Shown one piece after another: positions 17,191 through 24,809 of a DNA stretch of 34,521 bases; position 1 is the first letter of the stretch, and every line of letters starts with the position of its first letter. Under the pieces are notes generated by a model that was given only the letters and a program-made list of their open reading frames with translations, was not told the origin of the DNA and did no database searches. Origin of the DNA: Candidatus Dojkabacteria bacterium (GTDB lineage Bacteria; Patescibacteriota; Dojkabacteria; SC72; JAHDCA01). Both the position numbers and the translations under genes were made by a program. The stretch spans positions 1 through 34,521 of the forward strand of contig JALWDW010000024.1 in assembly GCA_027036675.1 (NCBI GenBank), written 5' to 3'.

Positions 17191-17940
17191 TCAATTCTCC
17201 ACCAATTCTAACCAGCCGCTGATATGGTGAAGCACCAACTTTTTACTACCACCACCTGTTAACTTGGTAAATGTCAACTCTAGATCCTTTTCTTGATTTT
17301 GTGGGACTATAGCACCGGTAGAGTCAAAATTGACCAAGTGCCCTGATTGATCGTAAAAGAAAGCTCGCCCAGACAATGCTTCAAACAGAACAAATCTTAC
17401 ATTGCCACCACCAGTGAGATTTACGGAAACATTTGTATTTTGGAATTCATCTTCACCGAAAACACCTTCGAGTTTTGTGATTGTGTTACACGCAAGTGTT
17501 GGATTATCCGGGTCGCAGCCTGTACGATGACAACCATCAACCGTATAGGTCGTAGGCATTTTCAAATCACCCAAGCCCGGAGTTCCACCTGTCTGATCAG
17601 GGTCAAAATTTGGTAGTGCAGAGTCAGTATAACCCTGTCCGTACTCAAAAAAAGGCGAACACCATTTGAACGTATTCAATTTGTTGTTTCCAATGTCGCC
17701 AAAATCGATACCAATACCATATATCCAACGGTCTTCACTATTTCTTTGTAAAAGTAGAGCAGACGTTCTGGTGTTACGTATATCACCTACCACTGAGGCG
17801 TAAGTTTCTGTCATATCTATCGTCGATCGCGTACTCCTGATACCAACGATAGACATGGATAATAGTAACATAACAATCGCCATGACGATCATCATTTCTA
17901 TCAAACTAAATGCTGAGATGGTTTTAGACAGTGATGACAT
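17191..17940 (-). CDS. FimT/GspH-like minor prepilin
   Basis: The 249-residue protein has a short leader and the motif A|FSLIEMMIVMAIVMLLLSMS: Phe at +1, Glu at +5, Ala instead of Gly at -1. The following stalk (RSTRSTIDMTETYASVVGDIRNTRTSALLLQ) and the beta-rich C-terminus with GRAFFYDQSGHLVNFDSTGAI are GspH/FimT-like. It heads a cluster of minor pilins with short spacings down to the DUF4215 gene. The upstream gap of ~650 bases contains the pilin relic. Confidence 0.72.
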   Translation of the reverse strand: MSSLSKTISAFSLIEMMIVMAIVMLLLSMSIVGIRSTRSTIDMTETYASVVGDIRNTRTSALLLQRNSEDRWIYGIGIDFGDIGNNKLNTFKWCSPFFEYGQGYTDSALPNFDPDQTGGTPGLGDLKMPTTYTVDGCHRTGCDPDNPTLACNTITKLEGVFGEDEFQNTNVSVNLTGGGNVRFVLFEALSGRAFFYDQSGHLVNFDSTGAIVPQNQEKDLELTFTKLTGGGSKKLVLHHISGWLELVEN

Positions 17941-18049
17941 TCATTATGTTGGTAAATATTTAATCCTCAATATGATTCTTTCAGAGTACCACAATCATCG
18001 TTTTATTTCAAACACCCAGTGTGCGCATTAATTTTCTCGGTGCGTAGAA

Positions 18050-18440
18050 GTATGTGGTGTACTTATTTTGTTGGAACTACTTATCATGATGGCGATGAAC
18101 GTCGTCTTGATAGGTATCAGCGGACGGGCGTTTTTATAATCGAAGGAGCTCACAAGAAAGAACATCAGGTTGTCTTGGCAGATTTGATCAAAGCTACGGA
18201 ATTATACTATATCGATAATGAGAAATGCCGATTGATTGACCATCATCGTAACGTCAGCTTGAGTACTTTATCAGGTCTGGTGAGTTAATATCCTCTTAGG
18301 AACAGTAAGAATGTCTGGATTACCAATTTGACGATTGGAACAGATAGTCTGGTAATACAAACAGTTTTGGTAGTTTTACTTCTGCATTCATAATACCACT
18401 GACAGCTAAAGGGTGTACGACGGAGCGAGAGTCACATCTG
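18050..18440 (+). pseudogene. Degenerate pilin gene on the strand opposite to the pilus operon
   Basis: The frame around 18059-18121 encodes a pilin-like N-terminus (LLELLIMMAMNVVLIGIS), corresponding to LIELLIVMAVIVILMGIG of the intact pilins. After a frameshift and small deletion near 18120, another frame continues GVFIIEGAHKKEHQVVLADLIKATE, matching FVIKRAHKTEHQ and LADLVKATE of pilins 1 and 2. A stop follows near 18288. Further on, 18316-18435 reads protein-like in shifted frames (VWITNLTIGTD, then SFGSFTSAFIIPLTAKGC). It is broken by at least one frameshift and lies inverted in the gap between pilD and the FimT-like gene. Confidence 0.75.
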
Positions 18441-18589
18441 ACCTAGCTGCGACCCGATGTGTGCGCGACTTATATAAAAGGAACTTATTAACGACATAAG
18501 ATCGGTGTGAATTATCAAAAAGTGCAAATACGACAGGCGTAACATAACTCTCAAGATGAAAAACAAAATTGGAGCTCACACCAAAAGTA

Positions 18590-19522
18590 TCAGTATATCC
18601 AGAAAAACTTCATCAACCAATCCATCACCTCGGTCAAGAAAAACACCGATAAAAAAAATGAAACCGCAATGAACGGTACAAACGGCACATGGTGCCCACC
18701 TCGTTTACAGTCCAACCGTCCCAATAGCAAGAGTATGATACCGAAAGCACCCCCTGCCAATACGGCAATCGCAAACGACACTGACATCAACGCCCCGCCG
18801 AAAAAAAGATACAACACAATGAATACTAAAGTATCACCAAGTCCAAATTTCCGCAATACAGTCAAGACAGCCATCAACCCGAGCAAGCCCAGACCAAACC
18901 AATCCATGACGTGATACATCGACTTCGAAGCCACGACAACGGGTGTGTATACAGATCCTACTACAAACCCGGGGTATATATATGCAACAAGTTTATACGC
19001 AAGGCCTGCGATCACCGCAATATCGACTGCAATTCGCGGGACCGTCATATGTCGCAGATCATACAAAGCTAGGAGTACCAACCATACAAATGCGCCTAGT
19101 ACCATAATCGACATCACGGTCGGCCACAGACCGAAGTACTCATCGACCCGAGGGTAGAGATGTAGCAGTATTGCGAAATCCTTACTCCGAGACATCAATA
19201 ATACGAAAGCCATACCAAATGCAAGCTCGATGAGTGGGTATCGTATCGGGATCGGTTTGTGGCAACATCGGGATCTTCCACGCAGTAGTATCCAACCAAC
19301 CACGGGTATCAATTCCAATACCCCTAAAGGCCTCCCGCAGTGGTTGCATACCGAACGTCGAGGCAGGACTCGTTTCTTCTTCGGCCCCGCACTGTGTTCC
19401 AACTCCGTGCCCACATCCTCTTCGTCGTTATTTTCCACATACCACACCAAAAAACTGGCAATAGAAGCTCCGCAAAAGAAAAAAATTGTATATACTATTG
19501 TCGTAACGACTAGACGGGGCAT
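18590..19522 (-). CDS. pilD: Type IV prepilin peptidase PilD
   Basis: The 310-residue polytopic membrane protein is an aspartyl protease of the A24 family. It has the zinc-binding CNHC at 59-62 and a second Cys pair at 86-87 (RCCHKP). The first catalytic Asp is at 155 (ALYDLRHMTVP) and the second at 230 in the FGLGD motif. It cleaves prepilin leaders and N-methylates the new terminus in classical systems. About 25 extra charged residues (NNDEEDVGTELEHSAGPKKK) lie between the first membrane helix and the zinc motif. It lies within the pilus locus; a possible extended -10 lies at 19565-19573. Confidence 0.93.
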   Translation of the reverse strand: MPRLVVTTIVYTIFFFCGASIASFLVWYVENNDEEDVGTELEHSAGPKKKRVLPRRSVCNHCGRPLGVLELIPVVGWILLRGRSRCCHKPIPIRYPLIELAFGMAFVLLMSRSKDFAILLHLYPRVDEYFGLWPTVMSIMVLGAFVWLVLLALYDLRHMTVPRIAVDIAVIAGLAYKLVAYIYPGFVVGSVYTPVVVASKSMYHVMDWFGLGLLGLMAVLTVLRKFGLGDTLVFIVLYLFFGGALMSVSFAIAVLAGGAFGIILLLLGRLDCKRGGHHVPFVPFIAVSFFLSVFFLTEVMDWLMKFFWIY

Positions 19523-19564
19523 CTTTTCATGATCTTATGTATATAAAGCTATAGTGCGTTCTCT

Positions 19565-19573
19565 ATCATACCA
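19565..19573 (-). promoter_or_regulatory. Possible extended -10 promoter for pilD
   Basis: The minus strand reads TGGTATGAT, a TGn-extended near-consensus -10, 43 bases before the pilD ATG. No -35 is visible. Confidence 0.35.
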
Positions 19574-19696
19574 GTCCACTATAACACAGACTCTGCAAAA
19601 TACGAGTTCTATACATAAGTATTCGATGTAAAAATAGAAACTTTTTCAATAGTACTAAACGCTTAAACCAGATATGGTCGGAACAAATAAACATGG

Positions 19697-20197
19697 TTAA
19701 TAAGTCGCCCATAAAATATCAATACCAGCGCCCGGGCCTGCCGCACCATTAGCGCTAGTAGGTAATGTTGGTGTTGCTGCTGGTACACCACGCCCTCCAC
19801 ATACCGTATAATCGTCCGCCACGTTGTTTGCGCAAAAATACAGCGCATCGTTATTTGTGTTACTATAATAATAGAACTTAGCAGATTGTCCGTGATTATC
19901 TGCAAAAGGTACATCTAAATAGCTTCTGTTTTCATAGTCTGTGATCATATCATTGAAACTGTTATATATAGCTCCAGCAGGAATTGTAGTTGAGCCTATC
20001 ACAGGATAACGACCAACATCCAACTTAAGCTCCTCGGTGGCCTTAACTAAATCAGCAAGGATAGCCTGGTGCTCCGTCTTATGCGCCCGCTTGATCACGA
20101 AACGACCACCAAGCAAACCGATACCCATCAAGATGACGATCACAGCCATCACGATAAGCAATTCAATTAACGTAAAGGTATTGTGATAGTTTTTCAT
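19697..20197 (-). CDS. Type IV pilin, paralogue 1
   Basis: From the ATG at 20197 the protein has 166 residues; an upstream ATG at 20212 would add MYNYS. The start is chosen by analogy with paralogue 2 (MKKQYN against MKNYHN). The prepilin motif is T|FTLIELLIVMAVIVILMGIG. The stalk (FVIKRAHKTEHQAILADLVKATEELKLDVGRYPVIGS) is nearly identical to paralogue 2. The C-terminal domain has a Cys pair in LYFCANNVADDYTVCGGRG and a Pro/Gly/Ala-rich tail. It has its own promoter. Confidence 0.88.
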   Translation of the reverse strand: MKNYHNTFTLIELLIVMAVIVILMGIGLLGGRFVIKRAHKTEHQAILADLVKATEELKLDVGRYPVIGSTTIPAGAIYNSFNDMITDYENRSYLDVPFADNHGQSAKFYYYSNTNNDALYFCANNVADDYTVCGGRGVPAATPTLPTSANGAAGPGAGIDILWATY

Positions 20198-20233
20198 TGA
20201 ATAATTGTACATACTTTAAATTACAGACATCAC

Positions 20234-20262
20234 AATATACACACTTTCTCAAATACAGTCAA
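20234..20262 (-). promoter_or_regulatory. Sigma-70 promoter for pilin 1
   Basis: On the minus strand TTGACT (20257-20262) and TATATT (20234-20239) are spaced by exactly 17 bases, with TG just before the -10. Initiation would fall near 20227, leaving a ~30-base leader. Confidence 0.65.
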
Positions 20263-20348
20263 ATCAAACATGAAAGTGCACCAGAAAGCTACTGTACATT
20301 CGAGAGTAATACATCCCGGTATCGATCAAGACTCTAAGAAATTTGTTA

Positions 20349-20385
20349 TAAAAAAAAGACAAAGGAGGAAAACACCTCCTTTGTC
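20349..20385 (-). terminator. Strong intrinsic terminator after pilin 2
   Basis: A perfect 11-base stem (20358-20368 with 20375-20385) and 6-base loop are followed on the minus strand by a run of seven or eight U (A-run at 20350-20357). It lies about 65 bases after the pilin 2 stop and before the pilin 1 promoter, so the two pilins are separate units. The RNA stem pairs AAAGGAGG with CCUCCUUU, identical to the Shine-Dalgarno/anti-Shine-Dalgarno pair. Confidence 0.9.
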
Positions 20386-20449
20386 TATCATTTAGCCACC
20401 ATAATTACACTAACTTTGTAGCTGTGTTAATCATGTAATAAGCATTAGC

Positions 20450-20917
20450 TTAATATGTTGTCGTGATATAGTCAGTACCAGCAGTACCTGTAGGTACGGC
20501 TGCAGGTGAAGGAGCACCAGGACCATCACAAACTATATAAGAATCGCCTGTGTTATTTGCACAAACGTAATAACCGTTTGACTCATGCGCAGGATCTACG
20601 TAATAAAACGCTGCCGACTGACCATGATTAGTGCTGAAGTCATGATCCAGGTATCCAGCAGTTTCATATGCTTGCATCATAGCATCATATGTAGCAAATT
20701 CTCCCGCGCCTGAACCGATAACCGGATAAGCTGAGTTATCAAGGTTGTACGCTTCAGTAGCTTTCACTACATCGGCAAGCACAGATTGATGCTCTGTCTT
20801 ATGCGCTCGCTTGATCACGAAACGACCGCCAAGCAAGCCGATACCCATCAAGATGACGATCACAGCCATCACGATAAGCAATTCTATCAATGTAAATGCA
20901 TTGTATTGCTTTTTCAT
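20450..20917 (-). CDS. pilA: Type IV pilin, paralogue 2 (likely major pilin)
   Basis: The 155-residue pilin has the leader MKKQYNA and the motif A|FTLIELLIVMAVIVILMGIG (Phe+1, Glu+5, Ala at -1). The stalk is GRFVIKRAHKTEHQSVLADVVKATEAYNLDNSAYPVIGS. The C-terminal domain carries a Cys pair in YYVCANNTGDSYIVCDGPG, probably a disulfide. The best promoter in the locus upstream and a strong terminator downstream make it the most likely major subunit; that ranking is inference. The first ~90 bases of coding DNA are almost identical to pilin 1. Confidence 0.92.
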   Translation of the reverse strand: MKKQYNAFTLIELLIVMAVIVILMGIGLLGGRFVIKRAHKTEHQSVLADVVKATEAYNLDNSAYPVIGSGAGEFATYDAMMQAYETAGYLDHDFSTNHGQSAAFYYVDPAHESNGYYVCANNTGDSYIVCDGPGAPSPAAVPTGTAGTDYITTTY

Positions 20918-20955
20918 TTGATTTATATATTAAATAACTTAAATAAGAACACTAT

Positions 20956-20984
20956 CAATATACATAGCAGCAATCGGAGTGTCA
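20956..20984 (-). promoter_or_regulatory. Strong sigma-70 promoter for pilin 2
   Basis: On the minus strand a perfect -35 TTGACA (20979-20984) and TATATT -10 (20956-20961) have the optimal 17-base spacer. Initiation near 20949 gives a ~32-base leader lacking a Shine-Dalgarno sequence. Confidence 0.75.
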
Positions 20985-20998
20985 AGCATAATTATCAA

Positions 20999-21505
20999 TC
21001 AAATCCATGAAGTGCCATTCCAATGCCGTAAGTAAGCCGCGGATGCTTTATTGTTCAACGGAGATGGAGAGTCCGTCTGTCGGCCTTCTTCGGCTGTACC
21101 GTTGCCGGCCAAAGACACCTTAGTGCCGTCACATACATAGTAATTGTATTGATCGGGAATGATGCAAACAGCATAATCATTCCCATCACTGGACACCCAA
21201 TAATATAATGTCATCGGTGAACCGGCCCCGGAATTTTCCGAGTCGCTGAAAGCTATGGAACCGGTTTCCCGCTCCAAAATATCGATAATATCAGATGAAC
21301 CGTCCATAAATCTGCCGTCACCAACTCTTTGAGTTTCTATACCTCTGGCGACAAGGCGCAACCACGATCTATGCTCGGTCTGTCTGGCGCGTTCTACAGC
21401 GCTCCGGCGAGAAAAAATACCCAATCCGATGATGATTATTATGATAATAGTCACAAAAAGTACCTCAAGAAGAGTCCAACCACTGTAAATCACCTTCGTT
21501 TCCAT
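20999..21505 (-). CDS. Pilin-like protein downstream of pilC
   Basis: The 168-residue protein has the prepilin motif SG|WTLLEVLFVTIIIIIIIGLGIF: canonical Gly at -1, Glu at +5, and an unusual Trp at +1. The stalk (SAVERARQTEHRSWLRLVARGIE) and the Cys pair in YAVCIIPDQYNYYVCDG align with the two pilins, so it is a divergent member of the same pilin family. It follows pilC by about 40 bases and is probably expressed with the motor genes. Confidence 0.82.
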   Translation of the reverse strand: METKVIYSGWTLLEVLFVTIIIIIIIGLGIFSRRSAVERARQTEHRSWLRLVARGIETQRVGDGRFMDGSSDIIDILERETGSIAFSDSENSGAGSPMTLYYWVSSDGNDYAVCIIPDQYNYYVCDGTKVSLAGNGTAEEGRQTDSPSPLNNKASAAYLRHWNGTSWI

Positions 21506-21547
21506 CTTTGTAAAAGCAATATTCGAACAACAGCGACTATAATCAAG

Positions 21548-22765
21548 TCATTCCAAAGCATTTGTCAAACTGAACATCGGCATATACACCGCCATCGCCA
21601 CAAAAGCTATGATTATGCCCATGAATACCAACATAAAAGGTTCGATGATACTGGACATATTATTGGTCATCGTATCCACTTCTTGGTTGAAGTATTCGGC
21701 GATCTTCTCCATGACCGCTACCATCTCACCGGACTCCTCACCTACAGCTATCATCTGACTGACAATCAACGGATAATGCTCTGCTCGTGCAATATGCATC
21801 GACAATGGCATTCCCTTAGACACCTCTTCCTTAGCTTTGATGATGGTTTCTCTAAATACCTCATTGGTCAACGCGTTGGCTGTCAAATCCAGAGCTTTGG
21901 TGATATTGACACCACTATTCATCAACAAAGCAAAAACCCGTGTAAATTGTGCTACTTGCATCTTCGTGATTAGGTTGCCTATTTGTGGGATTTTGAGGAT
22001 CATGCGGTGATAGAAATACCGCCCGGTCGGTTTGCTGTAATGATAGCGAAACAGCATATAACCCAAACCAGCTGATATTACCATAAATATCCCGTATTTC
22101 TGCACGAACCCGCTGGCATTCACCAAAAACCTTGTTGCAAACGGCAATTGACTCGTGGCACCTACATCCTCAAAGATTTGATCTATAGCCGGGACAAGCA
22201 CCACCAAAAGCAAAATAATTACCACAACGACCACAACCAATACTATCACTGGGTAAATCATTGCCGACCGAACCTTACTTTTAAGCTTTTGTTTCTTCTC
22301 CAACTCGGTCGCCAATTTCTCCAGTATAACGTCCAGGCTACCGCTTTCCTCACCCGCGGCGATCAAGCTGACTGTCACCTTATCAAAAACGTCTGGAAAC
22401 TTGCGGAAAGAGTCAGACAGAGAACTGCCTCCTTCAATATCCGATATCACATCACTGATCACTGCTGCAAAACGAGGGTTACTTATCTGTTTATGTAAAA
22501 TCTCTAGAGATTGCAATATGGGCAGAGCTGAAGAGACCATTGTTGCAAGCTGACGAAAGAAAATCACTTTCTCCTTGAGTGGTACCCCCCCCAGATTAAT
22601 TTTCTGCAGGCTCGATAGCCCGAAACCGAGAGATTCGTGGACATCCACCACTATCAGGCCCTGTCCCTGCAACAATTCGACAAGCTCTGTACGGCTACGC
22701 GCTTTCTTTGTTCCTCGCTTGATCGCCCCTTCTCTTGTCCTGGCGGAGAATACATATTCCTTCAT
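21548..22765 (-). CDS. pilC: PilC, type IV pilus inner-membrane platform protein
   Basis: The 405-residue protein has two T2SS-F domains. The first runs through KVIFFRQLATMVSSALPILQSLEIL and VSLIAAGEESGSLDVILEKLA. The second repeats the same plan with FTRVFALLMNSGVNITKALDL and MIAVGEESGEMVAVMEKIA. Membrane helices lie between the domains and at the C-terminus. The N-terminal segment FSARTREGAIKRGTKKARSR is also typical. It couples the PilB/PilT motors to pilin assembly. It follows pilT by 23 bases. Confidence 0.95.
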   Translation of the reverse strand: MKEYVFSARTREGAIKRGTKKARSRTELVELLQGQGLIVVDVHESLGFGLSSLQKINLGGVPLKEKVIFFRQLATMVSSALPILQSLEILHKQISNPRFAAVISDVISDIEGGSSLSDSFRKFPDVFDKVTVSLIAAGEESGSLDVILEKLATELEKKQKLKSKVRSAMIYPVIVLVVVVVVIILLLVVLVPAIDQIFEDVGATSQLPFATRFLVNASGFVQKYGIFMVISAGLGYMLFRYHYSKPTGRYFYHRMILKIPQIGNLITKMQVAQFTRVFALLMNSGVNITKALDLTANALTNEVFRETIIKAKEEVSKGMPLSMHIARAEHYPLIVSQMIAVGEESGEMVAVMEKIAEYFNQEVDTMTNNMSSIIEPFMLVFMGIIIAFVAMAVYMPMFSLTNALE

Positions 22766-22788
22766 GATTGCAAGTTCATATCGTTATA

Positions 22789-24768
22789 TTAAACCGATGC
22801 GGCTTTCAAAAGTCTGACAACTTCCTCCGGATGGACGGCATACTCTTGCGCCTTGTCCGATGTGATGTGCCCTTCACGTACCAGTTTGACCAAATCTTTT
22901 TCGATACTTCGCATACCCATCTCCGTGCTGGTCGATATGATATTGTCAATCTGATAAGTTTTCGCTTCACGTATCAGGTTGCGGATGGCCGGTGTAGCCA
23001 ACATAATTTCCGACACAGCCCTCCTGCCTCCAGCATCTAGAGGTATCAATCGTTGCGATATTACGGCTTTGATCACCAACGACAACTGCATACGTACCTG
23101 CGATTGTTGGTGCTCAGGAAACACATCTATGATACGATCTATCGTCTGTGATGCGCTGTTGGTATGCAATGTGGCAAACACTAAGTGGCCGGTCTCCGCC
23201 AATGTGATCGCTGCCGAGATCGTTTCATAATCTCGCATTTCACCAACAAGAATAACATCTGGATCCTGCCTCATCGCACTTCGTAATGCAACCGCCCATG
23301 AATGTGAATCTTCGTGCATTTCCCTCTGATCAACCATAGCCTGAGCCTTGGGGAATATATATTCAATCGGATCCTCGATTGTGATGATATGCTCTCTGCG
23401 GGTTAAATTAATTTCATTGATAATTGCTGCAAGCGTAGTACTTTTACCGGATCCGGTTGGCCCGGTAACCAAGACCAATCCTTGTCGCAGTTTTGTCAGG
23501 CTTTGGTATATCTCAGGTAATTGCAAATCCTCCAGACTTCTGATCTTTTCAGGGATAAGACGAAAGGCCGCAGAAAGACTACTTTGTTGATAGTACGCAT
23601 TAACCCTAAAACGGGCCTTGTTTGCAAACGCATACGCCATATCTATCTCCTTATTTACATCTAGGAGATCTTTTTTACCGTCCGGAATGATTTGCATGAT
23701 CAGGTCATACGTCTGCTGTGGACTCAAAATTTCATCACCCACCGGTACAAGCGACCCATCTATCCTTATACTGGGTTCATATCCAGCTGTGATATGCAAA
23801 TCTGAAGCATCCCTTAGCACTACAGTATTCAAAAGCTCGTGGATCGAAAACATCTTACCGCTTTGCGTCGTCATTTTGGCGGAGGGTGATTGTACATCCC
23901 CTACAGACTGGTCCGTTTGATCGGATAGGGTGGGGGATTGCTCGGGATCTACAGATTGTGATGCTGTTTGCGATACATCTACGTTATCGGTTTCCTTGGC
24001 ATCTTCCACACCATCCATTTGCGTACCTTGGGCCACCAAATCGGTTTGCACACCACTATCTGTCGTACCTTGATCAGTCACATTCGCAATATCGTTTGCC
24101 GGTTTATCCTCGTGCTCTCCCGTACCTTGAGCGACATCTTCGAGGGCTTGCTCATTTTGAACTTGGGCGTCTTGCTCGGGGTTGGCTACCGCACTCTCAT
24201 CTACTAGTGGCGCAGGCTGATCGACTGCCTCGCCATCTTCGCCATTTTCGTCTTTATGCACAAGTACGACAGGACCCATCGGTTCGGTCGCTCCGGCCGG
24301 ACTGGAGGCAATTTCGGGAGGTATACTTGAGTCTTTGTTGACCTCCGAATCCAACGCATCGGAGGTCTGTCGTCCAGTTGTTTGAGTCGATTGAACTGTA
24401 TCAATCGCCGCTGTTTCGGTGGTGTCAACGATGCTGGTCACATCTGCCTCACTCCTCGTACCGCGCCTGTTTTGTGTAGCCGTACCCTCATCGGCTGACT
24501 GACTGGCGGGGAGATTCGCTTGCCCGTTTTCTACAGGTGAATTATCTTGCTGTTCCTGTGGTGCTCGTTCCTGACTTGATGAAATACCGGCTGAGGTATC
24601 AGTTGCCACATCCGCCCCGCTATCTTGGCCGACCTGTCCTGCAGACGATGCATCAGTCGTACCGGATACAGGTGCATTCGTCGCTTGCGACTGAGAATTA
24701 TCGGATGAATTCGGAACGGTGGGGTAGGAGAAATCCAAGATCGGGCTTTTTTTGTTTTGGTCGTCCAT
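22789..24768 (-). CDS. pilT: PilT retraction ATPase with a ~305-residue acidic N-terminal extension
   Basis: The last ~354 residues are a normal PilT: IHELLNTVVLRDASDLHIT, Walker A GPTGSGKSTT, Asp box IITIEDPIEYIF, Walker B VILVGEMRD, His box TGHLVFATLHTNSA, and AIRNLIRE, the retraction-specific signature. PilT depolymerises the pilus. The first ~305 residues are low-complexity, rich in Gln, Asp, Ser, Thr, Ala and Glu, and seem disordered; ordinary PilT lacks them. An internal ATG at 23853 would give a standard-length enzyme. The frame stays open over the whole extension without stops, so I keep the long form. It follows pilB by 41 bases. Confidence 0.93.
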   Translation of the reverse strand: MDDQNKKSPILDFSYPTVPNSSDNSQSQATNAPVSGTTDASSAGQVGQDSGADVATDTSAGISSSQERAPQEQQDNSPVENGQANLPASQSADEGTATQNRRGTRSEADVTSIVDTTETAAIDTVQSTQTTGRQTSDALDSEVNKDSSIPPEIASSPAGATEPMGPVVLVHKDENGEDGEAVDQPAPLVDESAVANPEQDAQVQNEQALEDVAQGTGEHEDKPANDIANVTDQGTTDSGVQTDLVAQGTQMDGVEDAKETDNVDVSQTASQSVDPEQSPTLSDQTDQSVGDVQSPSAKMTTQSGKMFSIHELLNTVVLRDASDLHITAGYEPSIRIDGSLVPVGDEILSPQQTYDLIMQIIPDGKKDLLDVNKEIDMAYAFANKARFRVNAYYQQSSLSAAFRLIPEKIRSLEDLQLPEIYQSLTKLRQGLVLVTGPTGSGKSTTLAAIINEINLTRREHIITIEDPIEYIFPKAQAMVDQREMHEDSHSWAVALRSAMRQDPDVILVGEMRDYETISAAITLAETGHLVFATLHTNSASQTIDRIIDVFPEHQQSQVRMQLSLVIKAVISQRLIPLDAGGRRAVSEIMLATPAIRNLIREAKTYQIDNIISTSTEMGMRSIEKDLVKLVREGHITSDKAQEYAVHPEEVVRLLKAASV

Positions 24769-24809
24769 GTTGGCAGTGTTTATAAATTTAAATACATTTT
24801 AACATACAT

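Noticed and set aside
18019-18288. 89-codon plus-strand frame read as an intact gene
   Set aside because: Only its second half is pilin-like; the matching pilin N-terminus is in another frame, so it is part of a frameshifted relic.
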